DNA from: Bacteroidetes bacterium RIFCSPLOWO2_12_FULL_37_12
GTDB taxonomy: Bacteria > Bacteroidota > Bacteroidia > 2-12-FULL-37-12
Assembly (NCBI GenBank): GCA_001769655.1
Contig: MEPC01000041.1
Span: 1-37,885 of the forward strand
Length of the DNA stretch: 37,885 nucleotides
Direction of reading: 5' to 3'
The position numbers and the translations under genes were made by a program. The notes under the pieces are model-generated. The model was not told the DNA's origin. It worked only from the letters and a program-made list of their open reading frames with translations, and searched no databases. Positions 1 to 7,916 of this stretch are shown here, one piece after another; the stretch's first letter is position 1; each line of letters begins with the position of its first letter.

Positions 1-175
1 CGAAAAGCGCTGAAACAGTGGACTAGATTTTTATTCGTCTGTGTGTAAATAAAAGTTTTAATGGATATTTATCTACAAATTATGGGAAGTTTTTTCACAA
101 ACTGACGTTGGCGGTAATTGTATGGCGACCGTGCATTAATTGAAAGTTCACTACATTTGACAAAAAATTCAAACA
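1..175. other. Upstream region of the methylase cassette
   Basis: No gene is visible in the first 175 bases. Positions 105-132 carry the left border motif of the cassette-like unit described separately. A weak inverted similarity exists between about 39-57 and 87-103, just before the border, which could be the degenerate hairpin of a preceding unit, but it is too poor to call. The sequence TTGACA occurs at 157-162, but it is too close to the ATG at 176 for a normal promoter spacing, so I do not call it one. Confidence 0.4.
105..132 (+). repeat. Left border of cassette-like unit 1
   Basis: ACGTTGGCGG lies at 105-114 and GGCGACCGT at 124-132. The same two blocks with the same 17-base offset recur at 35921-35948; 21 of 29 positions agree over the aligned borders. 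The reverse complement of this border (TACCGCCAAC) recurs at 1814-1823 at the far end of the restriction-modification pair, so the unit has inverted ends. In an integron cassette the left end carries the TTRRRY half of R' and should be complementary to R'' at the right end, which is what is seen here, although GTTGGCG is not a good GTTRRRY match. Confidence 0.6.
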
Positions 176-1084
176 ATGAAATTACCACATCCAATACCAT
201 ATCAAGGAAGCAAAAGAAATCTTGCAGACCAGATTTTGCGTTTCTATCCCGACAACTTTGACCGACTGATAGAACCATTTGCGGGTTCTGCTGCCATGAC
301 AATTGCATCGGCTTACTATTTCAAAGCAGACAAATTTGTAATCAACGACATTAACGAACCATTGACAGAATTATGGGACATAATAATTAATTCACCTAAG
401 TCAATTATTAAATCATATCATGACATTTGGCACGGACAGCACGGGAATGAAGAAGAATATTACTATGAAATAAGGGACAAGTTTAACGAGACAAAGAAAC
501 CGGAATACTTACTTTTTCTTTTAGCAAAATGTGTCAAAGCAGCAGTTCGCTACAATGCACAAGGCGGCTTTAATCAAAGTCCAGACAAAAGACGACTTGG
601 AAGAAATCCGCAAATGATGAGAGATGATATTCTTCGGGTTTCTCAACTTTTAAAAGGTAAAATAAAGATTCAATCTGTTGACTACTCCGCAATTCTGGAC
701 AGTGCTACAACTGACGATTTAATTTATATGGACCCGCCTTACCAAGGAACTGGTTTAAATGGTGGATTTAATTATGCAGGTAACATTGAGTATGACAATT
801 TTGTAGTTTCTCTTTTTGACCTTAACAACAGAAACATTCCATACATTTTAAGTTTTGACGGCAGGACAGGGAACAAAACTTTTGGTAGCCCGCTTCCCGA
901 CAATCTTAATTTAACAAAAATTGAAATCAACGCAGGGCGTTCATCTCAAGCAACGCTTCTTAATCGTAAGGAAATTACTTTTGAAGCAATTTATCTTTCA
1001 CCTTCTCTAATTGAGAAAATTGATTTACAAAAAGTAAATCGCACTCAAATTTATCAAACCGAACTTTTTGCAAATCATGGGTAA
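176..1084 (+). CDS. D12-class DNA N6-adenine methyltransferase (type II modification enzyme)
   Basis: This 302-residue protein transfers a methyl group from S-adenosylmethionine to adenine in a short DNA target, protecting it from the nuclease encoded just downstream. The Dam/D12 class motifs are in the usual order: PYQGSKRNLADQI near residues 8-20 (AdoMet binding start), EPFAGSAA at 33-40 (motif I), INDIN at about 57-60 (end of the second strand) and the catalytic DPPY at 185-188. The segment between 118 and 140 (AAVRYNAQGGFNQS followed by basic residues) resembles target-recognition parts of this class. The start is the only ATG near the cassette end, with no clear Shine-Dalgarno site. The stop overlaps the ATG of the nuclease by eight bases, so the two genes are translationally linked. 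The target sequence cannot be read from the protein. Confidence 0.93.
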   Translation: MKLPHPIPYQGSKRNLADQILRFYPDNFDRLIEPFAGSAAMTIASAYYFKADKFVINDINEPLTELWDIIINSPKSIIKSYHDIWHGQHGNEEEYYYEIRDKFNETKKPEYLLFLLAKCVKAAVRYNAQGGFNQSPDKRRLGRNPQMMRDDILRVSQLLKGKIKIQSVDYSAILDSATTDDLIYMDPPYQGTGLNGGFNYAGNIEYDNFVVSLFDLNNRNIPYILSFDGRTGNKTFGSPLPDNLNLTKIEINAGRSSQATLLNRKEITFEAIYLSPSLIEKIDLQKVNRTQIYQTELFANHG

Positions 1085-1829
1085 GAAAAAGATAAAATAT
1101 CCGAAAGAATTTATAGAGCATATAAAATCAATAACAAACAAGAGAGCTAAAATTGTTATTGACCATATTATGAAGCACAGCTTTATAACAACCGAAGACC
1201 TTGAAAAAACCTATGGTTACAGTCATCCACCAAGAGCGGCAAGAGATGTAAGAGAAACAGGAATTCCTCTCGTAACATTTACTGTAAAATCAAAAGGCGG
1301 AAAATCTATTGCGGCATACAAATTTGGTGACATTACAAAACTCCAAGTAAACAGAATTGCAGGTAGAATTTTATTTCCGAAAGATTTCAAAAGACAATTG
1401 TATGAATTGGGCAAAGGCAGATGTTATATTTGTGATGGACAATTTGAAGAACGCTATTTGCAGGTTGACCATCGTGTTCCCTATGAAGTTGGTGGCGATA
1501 CAAACACAGACAGAAAATTAGAAGATTTTATGTTGCTATGCGGTTCATGCAACAGAGCAAAATCATGGAGTTGCGAACATTGCGACAACTGGACAATCGA
1601 AAAGAAGCCCGCTTTGTGTATGCAATGCTACTGGGGCAACCCGACAAATTACAATCACATTACGTTAAAAGAAATCAGACGACTTGACCTTCACTGGACG
1701 GGAGAGGAAGTGAAATACTATGACGCAATTAAAATCATCGCAGACAAAAATAAAATTGAACTGCCCGACTTCATCAAAAAAGTAATTGCCGACAAGACAA
1801 AAAAAATAATAACTACCGCCAACATATAA
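1077..1829 (+). CDS. HNH-type restriction endonuclease, partner of the adenine methylase
   Basis: The protein has about 250 residues from the ATG at 1077. An in-frame TTG at 1068 is possible, but the ATG overlapping the methylase stop is more likely. The N-terminal 100 residues look like a winged-helix type module. The core is a zinc-bound HNH fold: CYIC, then VDHRVP with the catalytic histidine, an N-D-rich loop, and CGSCNRAKSW. A second zinc site follows, made from CEHC and CMQC about 15 residues apart. An HNH nuclease overlapping a D12 methylase is a classical type II restriction-modification arrangement, so double-strand cleavage of unmodified DNA is the inferred role. The last codons (TANI, stop 1827-1829) run into the border repeat and hairpin of the cassette-like unit. 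Confidence 0.87.
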   Translation: MGKKKIKYPKEFIEHIKSITNKRAKIVIDHIMKHSFITTEDLEKTYGYSHPPRAARDVRETGIPLVTFTVKSKGGKSIAAYKFGDITKLQVNRIAGRILFPKDFKRQLYELGKGRCYICDGQFEERYLQVDHRVPYEVGGDTNTDRKLEDFMLLCGSCNRAKSWSCEHCDNWTIEKKPALCMQCYWGNPTNYNHITLKEIRRLDLHWTGEEVKYYDAIKIIADKNKIELPDFIKKVIADKTKKIITTANI

Positions 1830-1883
1830 GGATTAAACGCAGCTTTGCTTTTCGCAAAGGTGAGATTTAATCCTGTGTTGAAC
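1816..1883 (+). repeat. attC-like imperfect hairpin at right end of cassette-like unit 1
   Basis: Nested inverted arms can be read directly: CAACA (1820-1824) with TGTTG (1876-1880); AGGATTAAA (1829-1837) with TTTAATCCT (1866-1874); CTTTGC (1843-1848) with GCAAAG (1854-1859). The arms are separated by unpaired or bulged stretches, as in integron attC sites, where R''/R' and L''/L' pair around a spacer. The R''-like box is CCGCCAAC and the R'-like box is GTTGAAC at 1877-1883, which does fit GTTRRRY. The same structure could also act as a terminator between the nuclease gene and the convergent uvrA gene. Confidence 0.55.
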
Positions 1884-1900
1884 TGAACCTGCTTACCCAC

Positions 1901-4735
1901 TCACCCATAAATCTCCTCCCTCAAAAACTCGCCGGTAAAACTTTTCTTCACCCGCACAATTTCCTCCGGTGTTCCCAGCGCCACTATCTGCCCGCCTTTC
2001 TCACCACCCTCCGGTCCCATATCAATAATATAGTCAGCTACTTTTATGACATCCATGTTATGCTCTATGACTAACACGGAATTTCCCTTTTCCACCAGCC
2101 GGTTCAACACATTCAATAGAATTTTTATATCCTGAAAATGCAAGCCCGTGGTAGGTTCATCCAGAATATAAAATGTATTTCCAGTATCTGTTTTTGCCAA
2201 TTCAGTAGCTAATTTTACCCGTTGCGCCTCGCCACCCGATAGTGTAGTTGCTTGTTGTCCTAACGTAATGTAACCCAACCCTACTTCGTACAACATTTTA
2301 ATTTTACGGTAAATGGAGGGAAGGTTCTCAAAGAATGGCACTGCTTCTTCCACCGTCATTTCCAGTACATCCGCAATAGATTTTCCTTTATAACGGATTT
2401 CAAGCGTCTCGCGGTTGTAGCGTTTTCCCTTACAAGTATCACAAAACACATGGACGTCAGGAAGAAAATTCATCTCAATTAATTTCATACCGCCGCCTTC
2501 ACAGCCATCGCATCTTCCGCCTTTTACATTAAATGAAAAACGTCCCGGCTTATATCCCCGAATTTTTGATTCAGGTAATTGAGAAAATAAATTCCGGATT
2601 TCGATAAACATTCCTGTATAAGTGGCTGGATTGGAACGGGGAGTTCTTCCGATGGGGGATTGATCAACTTCAATGACTTTATCAATATTAGTTAACCCTT
2701 CAGTCATCGAAAAAGAATGTGCTTTTTCACGGGAGCGGAAACAATGATTTTTTAAAACCGGATAAAGGGTCTCAGAAATTAAGGTGGATTTTCCGCTCCC
2801 CGAGACACCCGTGACACAAATAAAACATCCTAATGGAAATTCAACATTCAGGTTTTTCAGATTATTTCCTGTAATGCCATTCAGAATAATTTTTTTTCCG
2901 TTTCCTTTCTTTCTTACCGGTGGCACTGGTATCCTTAGGATACCATTCAAGTACGCCGCTGTTACGGATCCATTTTTAATAAATTTTTCCGGTGGTTCAG
3001 CGGCTACCACAAGTCCTCCATGTTTTCCGGCGCCGGGTCCCATATCCAGAATAAAATCCGCTTCACGCATCATCTGCTTGTCATGCTCTACCACCACTAC
3101 AGAATTACCAATGTCCCTTAAACTTTTCAGTGATTCAATCAACCGTTGATTATCTCTCTGATGAAGTCCAATGCTCGGTTCATCCAATATATACATGACG
3201 CCGGTTAATTGGGAACCAATCTGAGTGGCAAGCCGGATGCGTTGTGATTCTCCTCCGGAAAGAGAATGAGTGGGTCTGCTTAAAGTCAGATAATCAAGAC
3301 CTAAATACAAAAGCAGATTCACCCTTTTTTCTAATTCTTTAATAATTTCTCCGGCAATTAACAACTGCTTTTTATTCAGCATTTGTGGTATTTGTTTAAT
3401 CCAATCGTTGAGCCGGTAAAATTCCATGGAAGAAATATCGTGAATGTTATTTGCGCCGATGCGGAAAAACAAAGATTCTTTTTTCAAACGTTGTCCGTGA
3501 CACTCCTTGCATGGGGTTTCCAGCATGTAACTACTCACCCAATTTTTAAAACTTTCAGTATTTTCTTTGTAATGTCTTGTCATAAACGGAATGATGCCCT
3601 CAAAGGATTTATCTCTTTGAGATTTTCCTGAGATTTCTGTTTCTTCTCCGTAAAGAATAGTTTTTTTAAGTGACACAGGAATACTTTCGAAAGGGATATC
3701 CGGTTTGATCCGGTGTTTTTCATATAACGTTAGTATTTCACGGAATAGAATAGAATTATTTTCGGGTTGTAAGGCGGAAATGCCTCCTTCCATTATATTT
3801 TTGGTTGCATCCGGTATCAGTAAATTTTCTGAAATAACCGATAGAGTGCCCATTCCTGCACAGACCGGACAAGCGCCATACGGAGAATTAAATGAAAAGC
3901 TATTGGGAGCAGGGTCGTTATAGGCAATACCTGAATCCGGACACATCAGATTTTGTGAGTAAAAAGAAATAGTTGTGTCATTAGGATCCAATGCAGAACT
4001 ATTTTTTTTATGACTGCTGTCTTCGCCTATTACCATCAACGTGCCTTTACCCATTTTAAGGGAGGTCTTCACCGAATCGGACAAACGCTCCATAGTTGAA
4101 TTATCCGGTTTCAGTTGGTCAATCACCAATTCAATATCGTGTGTTTTGAAGCGGTCTAACTGCATGGAATGTCGCATCTCCGTTAATTTCCCGTCAATCC
4201 TTATCCGGAGATACCCTTGCTTTTGCATGTTTTCAAAAAGTTCTCTGTAATGCCCTTTCCTTCCTTTAATAAGCGGTGACAGTAAAAAAATATTCTGATT
4301 TTTATAACGATTGCAAATCAGTGACACAATTTGTTCAACCGATTGTTTTTCCATTTTCTTTCCGCTTTCATAAGAGTAAGCAGTAGAAACGTTAGCGAAC
4401 AGCACTCTCAGATAATCGTAAATTTCGGTAATGGTGCCAACCGTAGAGCGGGGATTGTGGGAAGTGGTTTTTTGCTCGATGGCAATAACAGGGCTTAATC
4501 CATCAATTTTATCAACGTCCGGTCTTTCAAGAACTCCAAGAAATTGCCGGGCATACGAAGAAAATGTTTCGAGATAACGTCTTTGACCTTCCGCATAAAT
4601 GGTATCAAAAGCAAGCGACGATTTTCCACTGCCGCTGATTCCGGTGATAACCACTAATTTATTTCTTGGAAAAGACACATCTATGTTACGCAGATTGTGC
4701 ACACGGGCGCCGGTGATTTCTAATGCTTCAGTCAT
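1901..4735 (-). CDS. uvrA: UvrA, excinuclease ABC subunit A
   Basis: UvrA is the damage-recognition ATPase of nucleotide excision repair and loads UvrB onto distorted DNA. It has 944 residues, close to the 940 of E. coli. The two ABC modules are complete: Walker [10 protein letters not shown] at 32-40 and GVSGSGKST at 643-651; signature LSGGE at 492-496 and 832-836; Walker B ILDEP at about 516-520 and 857-861. The DNA-contacting zinc module near the C-terminus is intact (C742, C745, C765, C768). The first zinc module has CPDS at 265-268, so one of the four cysteines present in E. coli is replaced by serine. I recall this as common in Bacteroidota. The gene follows the yhcG-like gene on the same strand after 97 bases. 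Confidence 0.98.
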   Translation of the reverse strand: MTEALEITGARVHNLRNIDVSFPRNKLVVITGISGSGKSSLAFDTIYAEGQRRYLETFSSYARQFLGVLERPDVDKIDGLSPVIAIEQKTTSHNPRSTVGTITEIYDYLRVLFANVSTAYSYESGKKMEKQSVEQIVSLICNRYKNQNIFLLSPLIKGRKGHYRELFENMQKQGYLRIRIDGKLTEMRHSMQLDRFKTHDIELVIDQLKPDNSTMERLSDSVKTSLKMGKGTLMVIGEDSSHKKNSSALDPNDTTISFYSQNLMCPDSGIAYNDPAPNSFSFNSPYGACPVCAGMGTLSVISENLLIPDATKNIMEGGISALQPENNSILFREILTLYEKHRIKPDIPFESIPVSLKKTILYGEETEISGKSQRDKSFEGIIPFMTRHYKENTESFKNWVSSYMLETPCKECHGQRLKKESLFFRIGANNIHDISSMEFYRLNDWIKQIPQMLNKKQLLIAGEIIKELEKRVNLLLYLGLDYLTLSRPTHSLSGGESQRIRLATQIGSQLTGVMYILDEPSIGLHQRDNQRLIESLKSLRDIGNSVVVVEHDKQMMREADFILDMGPGAGKHGGLVVAAEPPEKFIKNGSVTAAYLNGILRIPVPPVRKKGNGKKIILNGITGNNLKNLNVEFPLGCFICVTGVSGSGKSTLISETLYPVLKNHCFRSREKAHSFSMTEGLTNIDKVIEVDQSPIGRTPRSNPATYTGMFIEIRNLFSQLPESKIRGYKPGRFSFNVKGGRCDGCEGGGMKLIEMNFLPDVHVFCDTCKGKRYNRETLEIRYKGKSIADVLEMTVEEAVPFFENLPSIYRKIKMLYEVGLGYITLGQQATTLSGGEAQRVKLATELAKTDTGNTFYILDEPTTGLHFQDIKILLNVLNRLVEKGNSVLVIEHNMDVIKVADYIIDMGPEGGEKGGQIVALGTPEEIVRVKKSFTGEFLREEIYG

Positions 4736-4832
4736 TTTTCTGGTTGTAATTGATTTGGGGAAGGAGATTAATAAAAATACCTGGTAAAATCCTAACTCTT
4801 TTTCTAAATCGTAATGCCATTTTAATTAAGGT

Positions 4833-5960
4833 TTAAGATAAGATAGATGAATTATTTTTTATTTCGTTTTTAATAAAATCTTCCAATTGTTTTTTGCTTG
4901 GTAGTTTGATTAGGTATTTTGATACAAACAATTTATTATCCAATCCACTCGTGGCGTATTCTACCATCGCATTGTTTTTATTGGTGACCAGCAATATACC
5001 TACAGGCAGGTTATCGTCCGGTTGCATAACTTTTGCTTTGTAATAGTTAAGGTAGGTATTCAATTGCCCTGCATCCACATGATTAAACTCGTCAATTTTT
5101 AAATCAATCAGTATATGACATTTGAGGATGCGATGGTAAAAGACAAGGTCTATAAAACCATACTCATCCCCTATTAGAATGCGTTTTTGCCTTGCCTCAA
5201 AACAAAAACCATTTCCCATTTCAAGAATAAATTCCTGCAGGTGGTTTAGTATTTCCTGTTCTAATTCACTTTCTTCAACTAACCCTGGTTTATTGAAATT
5301 GAGAAATTCAAGGAAATAATGTGATTTTACAATATCGGTTTGCGACGCAGGTATTATTTTATTTTGAATTTGCTCAAAGGCATGTTCTGTATTGCCCGAA
5401 AGCCCTAATCGTTCATAGGTGAGTGTATTTATTTGCCGTTTAAGTTCTTTTACTGATGGTTGAGTTTTTAAAATCAAAAGTTCATAAAATTTTCGTTTTA
5501 AAGGTTCATCTATCTTGATAAGCTCTGTGAGATGTGTATAAGAAATGTTATTGATTATTGTGGATATATGTTTTAAATCTTTATCCTCTAATTCTTGGGT
5601 CGTTAACCCAAGAATTTGATTTTGAGCATAAATGTTACTTGATATAAATAATAATTCTTTATGCATATCTCCAGATTTTTGGGTTATCAACCCAAGAATT
5701 TCTGGATAGGTTTGATAGAATTGCCTGCAACGTGAAAGTTCTGGTGCAGTAAGTCCCTTTATAGAGAGTATTCCTGCAAGATTATCCAGTATTTTCTTAC
5801 CATAAGTTGCCCTGTCCTCACCCTTTTGCTCATATTCCACAATATAAAATCCGATTAACCAATTCCGAATAGTCAAGTAACGGTTAACTGACTTGATAGC
5901 CGAATTTTGTAAAGCCGAATGTGTCAGTTGAATAGTACTGACTAAAATATTAAAATTCAT
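4833..5960 (-). CDS. YhcG/DUF1016-family PD-(D/E)XK nuclease-like protein
   Basis: The protein has about 375 residues from the ATG at 5960; a TTG at 5999 would add an unlikely hydrophobic leader. The N-terminal part matches the DUF1016 helical domain (RNWLIGFYIVEYEQKGEDRA region with the following YGKKIL). The C-terminal domain from about residue 250 is nuclease-like: GDEYGFIDLVFYHR, then a strand ending ILIDLKID, giving the D...D-x-K pattern of PD-(D/E)XK enzymes, followed by DAGQLNTYLNYY. Family members occur as orphan genes and in variable regions next to restriction systems; the cellular role is not firmly known. Two palindromic coding repeats lie in the middle of the gene (5590-5616 and 5671-5705) and produce the peptide repeats ILGLTTQ and ILGLITQ. 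Confidence 0.88.
   Translation of the reverse strand: MNFNILVSTIQLTHSALQNSAIKSVNRYLTIRNWLIGFYIVEYEQKGEDRATYGKKILDNLAGILSIKGLTAPELSRCRQFYQTYPEILGLITQKSGDMHKELLFISSNIYAQNQILGLTTQELEDKDLKHISTIINNISYTHLTELIKIDEPLKRKFYELLILKTQPSVKELKRQINTLTYERLGLSGNTEHAFEQIQNKIIPASQTDIVKSHYFLEFLNFNKPGLVEESELEQEILNHLQEFILEMGNGFCFEARQKRILIGDEYGFIDLVFYHRILKCHILIDLKIDEFNHVDAGQLNTYLNYYKAKVMQPDDNLPVGILLVTNKNNAMVEYATSGLDNKLFVSKYLIKLPSKKQLEDFIKNEIKNNSSILS
5590..5705. repeat. Two palindromic units inside the yhcG-like gene
   Basis: Unit one is a perfect 11-base inverted repeat, AATTCTTGGGT at 5590-5600 and ACCCAAGAATT at 5606-5616. Unit two, 5671-5705, pairs CCAGA with TCTGG and TTTTTGGGTT with AACCCAAGAA, allowing one G-U pair and a two-base bulge. 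The core TTGGGTNNTNAACCCAAGAATTT is common to both. They lie in frame and add a repeated ILGLxTQ motif to the protein. Confidence 0.7.
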
Positions 5961-6017
5961 AATTGTAATAAAAAATAATAGACCTCTTACATAAGTCAAA
6001 AAAACAAATAAAATTTA

Positions 6018-6054
6018 AACACTAAGACACAAAGAAACTAAGAAGCACACTAAG
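6018..6054. repeat. Half-copy of an ACTAAG / ACAAAG intergenic repeat
   Basis: Between the yhcG-like gene and the transglycosylase gene the sequence CACTAAGACACAAAGAAACT is followed by AAGAAGCACACTAAG. It resembles one arm of the intergenic hairpins seen elsewhere in this window, but no matching second arm is present, so I treat it as a decayed copy. Confidence 0.35.
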
Positions 6055-6092
6055 AAAAATTTTTATCAACTTACTTTATACCCCTCCCCCCC

Positions 6093-7112
6093 TCACTCAC
6101 TAATCTTAGGCAAACTGTCACCCACCGGCAATGTCTTGGATGTATCAATAGTAATAGTCATCAACGAATCCAGCCACTCATCATAATAAGGACTGAACTG
6201 CGGCTGAGAACCAGGTATGAGAATTTTATATTTCTTATTGGGTTTTGCAGAAAGTTTATTTTTTCTCAACCAGGGATTGTTCAGCTTTAGATATTTATAA
6301 CTGATATAAAATTTTTTTCCAAATTCGGCTAAATCGTTAATAGTAGTATCCACCGTCACAATTTTTGTTTTTATAGGAGGATATAAATCCTTATCTTCAA
6401 CGATAAACCCATATTTCAACGGATTTTCCAGAATTTCTTTTAGTGCAAATATTCTGAATAAATACCTCGATGTTTCACTGTTTAACATGAGGTCATAGAA
6501 TGAATTTGCTTTTTGTGTCTGAATGGCTCTGCGCAAACCGTTCATGCCTATATTATAGGATGCGGCGACTTCCGTCCAGTTTCCGAATAGTTTATAAGCG
6601 GTTGATAAATACCTGACAGCGGCTTCGGTGGAACGAATGGGGTCATATCTTTCGTCCACTTCATCATTAATTTCCAACCCTAATTCTTTTCCTGTTGTTT
6701 CAAGGATTTGCCAGAAACCGGTGGCACCGGCTGGTGACACTGTATTGATTAGTCCGCTCTCAACAGCACAGAGGTATTTGAAGTCATCAGGAATATTGTT
6801 TTTTTTGAGAATTTTTTCAAGTATGGGAAACCAACGCTTGGAGCGTTTCATTATCAGCAGTGTATTGGATTGCCAATAAGTATTTAAAAGTAATTCCCTG
6901 TCGAATCTTTCCACCACCTCATAATCCTCCAGCGGAATTTTTTCTCCTGCAAACTGACTGGTTTTCGGGACTTCAATGGGAAATACCTTGTAATATTCAT
7001 TAAATAATTTTTTCTGTTTGGAATCATCGGAATATGTCCAAAAAATAAATAGCCCGCCCATAACAAAAACAAGAAAAATAAAAACGAAAAAGATTTTTTT
7101 TGAATACTTCAT
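6093..7112 (-). CDS. Membrane-anchored lytic murein transglycosylase, MltD-like
   Basis: This 339-residue enzyme cleaves the MurNAc-GlcNAc bond of peptidoglycan, forming 1,6-anhydro ends. One hydrophobic segment near the N-terminus (residues about 8-26) anchors it or serves as a signal. The SLT domain starts around residue 105 with the catalytic glutamate in LCAVESGL (E118), followed by SPAGATGFWQI, a DERYDP motif and AAVRYL, then the NWTEVAASYNIG strand-helix, all hallmarks of this lysozyme-like fold. The C-terminal 90 residues (VDTTINDLAEFGKKF and after) resemble a divergent LysM-type glycan-binding module. The ATG at 7112 lies six bases after the stop of the LOG gene. A TTG at 7118 is a less likely start. 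Confidence 0.9.
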   Translation of the reverse strand: MKYSKKIFFVFIFLVFVMGGLFIFWTYSDDSKQKKLFNEYYKVFPIEVPKTSQFAGEKIPLEDYEVVERFDRELLLNTYWQSNTLLIMKRSKRWFPILEKILKKNNIPDDFKYLCAVESGLINTVSPAGATGFWQILETTGKELGLEINDEVDERYDPIRSTEAAVRYLSTAYKLFGNWTEVAASYNIGMNGLRRAIQTQKANSFYDLMLNSETSRYLFRIFALKEILENPLKYGFIVEDKDLYPPIKTKIVTVDTTINDLAEFGKKFYISYKYLKLNNPWLRKNKLSAKPNKKYKILIPGSQPQFSPYYDEWLDSLMTITIDTSKTLPVGDSLPKISE

Positions 7113-7118
7113 GTTCAA

Positions 7119-7841
7119 CTAAAAGTTTGGTTTCAACGTCCATTTCTTATAATACTCTTCAATGATTTTTACAGCATCCTCAGCGGTATCTACTACTTTA
7201 ATTAATTTCAAATCACCCGGATTTATATTATTTTCTTTCTCACAAATTGTTTCTTTAATCCAATCAATTAATCCTTTCCAATAGTTACTGCCCACCAATA
7301 CAATTGGAAAACGGGTTATTTTTTTGGTTTGAATCAATGTTAATGCTTCAAATAGTTCGTCAAGGGTTCCAAAACCACCGGGAAGCACAATAAATCCCTG
7401 AGCGTATTTCACAAACATCACTTTTCGTACAAAAAAATAATCAAAGTGAATTAAATATTCGGGGTTAATATAGGGATTGCCTTTTTGCTCGAATGGGAGT
7501 TCAATAGTAAGCCCAACGGACTTGCCATTGATTAAACTTGCTCCTTTGTTGCCTGCCTCCATGATGCCGGGACCGCCTCCCGTAATAACGCCATAGCCTC
7601 GTTGCACTAACTTACTTGCAATTTCTTCTGCAAGTTGGTAATAGGGATGTCCGGGTTTTGTGCGGGCTGAACCAAAAATAGAAACACAGGGTCCTATTTT
7701 CCCCAGTTTTTCAAAGCCCTCCACAAACTCAGCCAGAATTTTAAAAAGCCGCCAGCTATCCTGGGCTTTATTTTCATACCAGCTTTTATCCCTTTTTTCT
7801 TCTTTCTGATTTATGTTTGATGTGAATTCTTCTTGAATCAT
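7119..7841 (-). CDS. LOG family (TIGR00730) nucleotide phosphoribohydrolase
   Basis: LOG-family proteins hydrolyse nucleoside 5'-monophosphates (cytokinin ribotides in plants, AMP or other nucleotides in bacteria) to base and ribose phosphate. The signature Rossmann-fold motifs are present: SIFGSARTKPGHPYY near the start, ITGGGPGIMEAGNKGA, and PGGFGTLDELFEALT, which holds the catalytic region of the family. The N-terminal 45 residues are charged and helical, typical of the longer bacterial members. It starts at the ATG at 7841 (a TTG six bases upstream is possible) and is followed at six bases by the transglycosylase gene, so the two are probably co-transcribed. The physiological substrate in this organism is unknown. 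Confidence 0.92.
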   Translation of the reverse strand: MIQEEFTSNINQKEEKRDKSWYENKAQDSWRLFKILAEFVEGFEKLGKIGPCVSIFGSARTKPGHPYYQLAEEIASKLVQRGYGVITGGGPGIMEAGNKGASLINGKSVGLTIELPFEQKGNPYINPEYLIHFDYFFVRKVMFVKYAQGFIVLPGGFGTLDELFEALTLIQTKKITRFPIVLVGSNYWKGLIDWIKETICEKENNINPGDLKLIKVVDTAEDAVKIIEEYYKKWTLKPNF

Positions 7842-7916
7842 TTGCAAAATGGGTTAATTAAAATTTATAACTGAAAATCGAAAATTAATTTAGTAGGTAA
7901 AGGTAATTAATTAATT

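Larger units (their letters stand above)
108..1877 (+). mobile_element. Putative integron-type gene cassette with a restriction-modification pair
   Basis: The unit is defined by its ends. The left end is G|TTGGCGG at 107-114. The right end is CCGCCAAC at 1816-1823, followed by an imperfect hairpin and closing at G1877 (GTTGAAC at 1877-1883). The two genes inside overlap and fill almost all of the space, and the last codons of the nuclease gene run into the R''-like box, as is usual in integron cassettes. The sequence after 1877 does not repeat the border and leads within 24 bases into the stop of uvrA, so the right junction looks like insertion at a secondary site. No integrase gene is in the window. 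The integron interpretation is an inference; the shared ends are directly visible. Confidence 0.5.

Noticed and set aside
1-104. A third attC-like hairpin before cassette-like unit 1
   Set aside because: Only a weak inverted similarity between about 39-57 and 87-103 can be drawn, and no CCGCYAAC box is visible before it; the window may start inside it.
1068-1076. TTG start of the HNH nuclease gene
   Set aside because: The ATG at 1077 overlaps the methylase stop in the usual coupled way. The same reasoning was applied at 5999, 7118, 7847, 11966 and 21412, where an in-frame ATG lies just downstream of a TTG.
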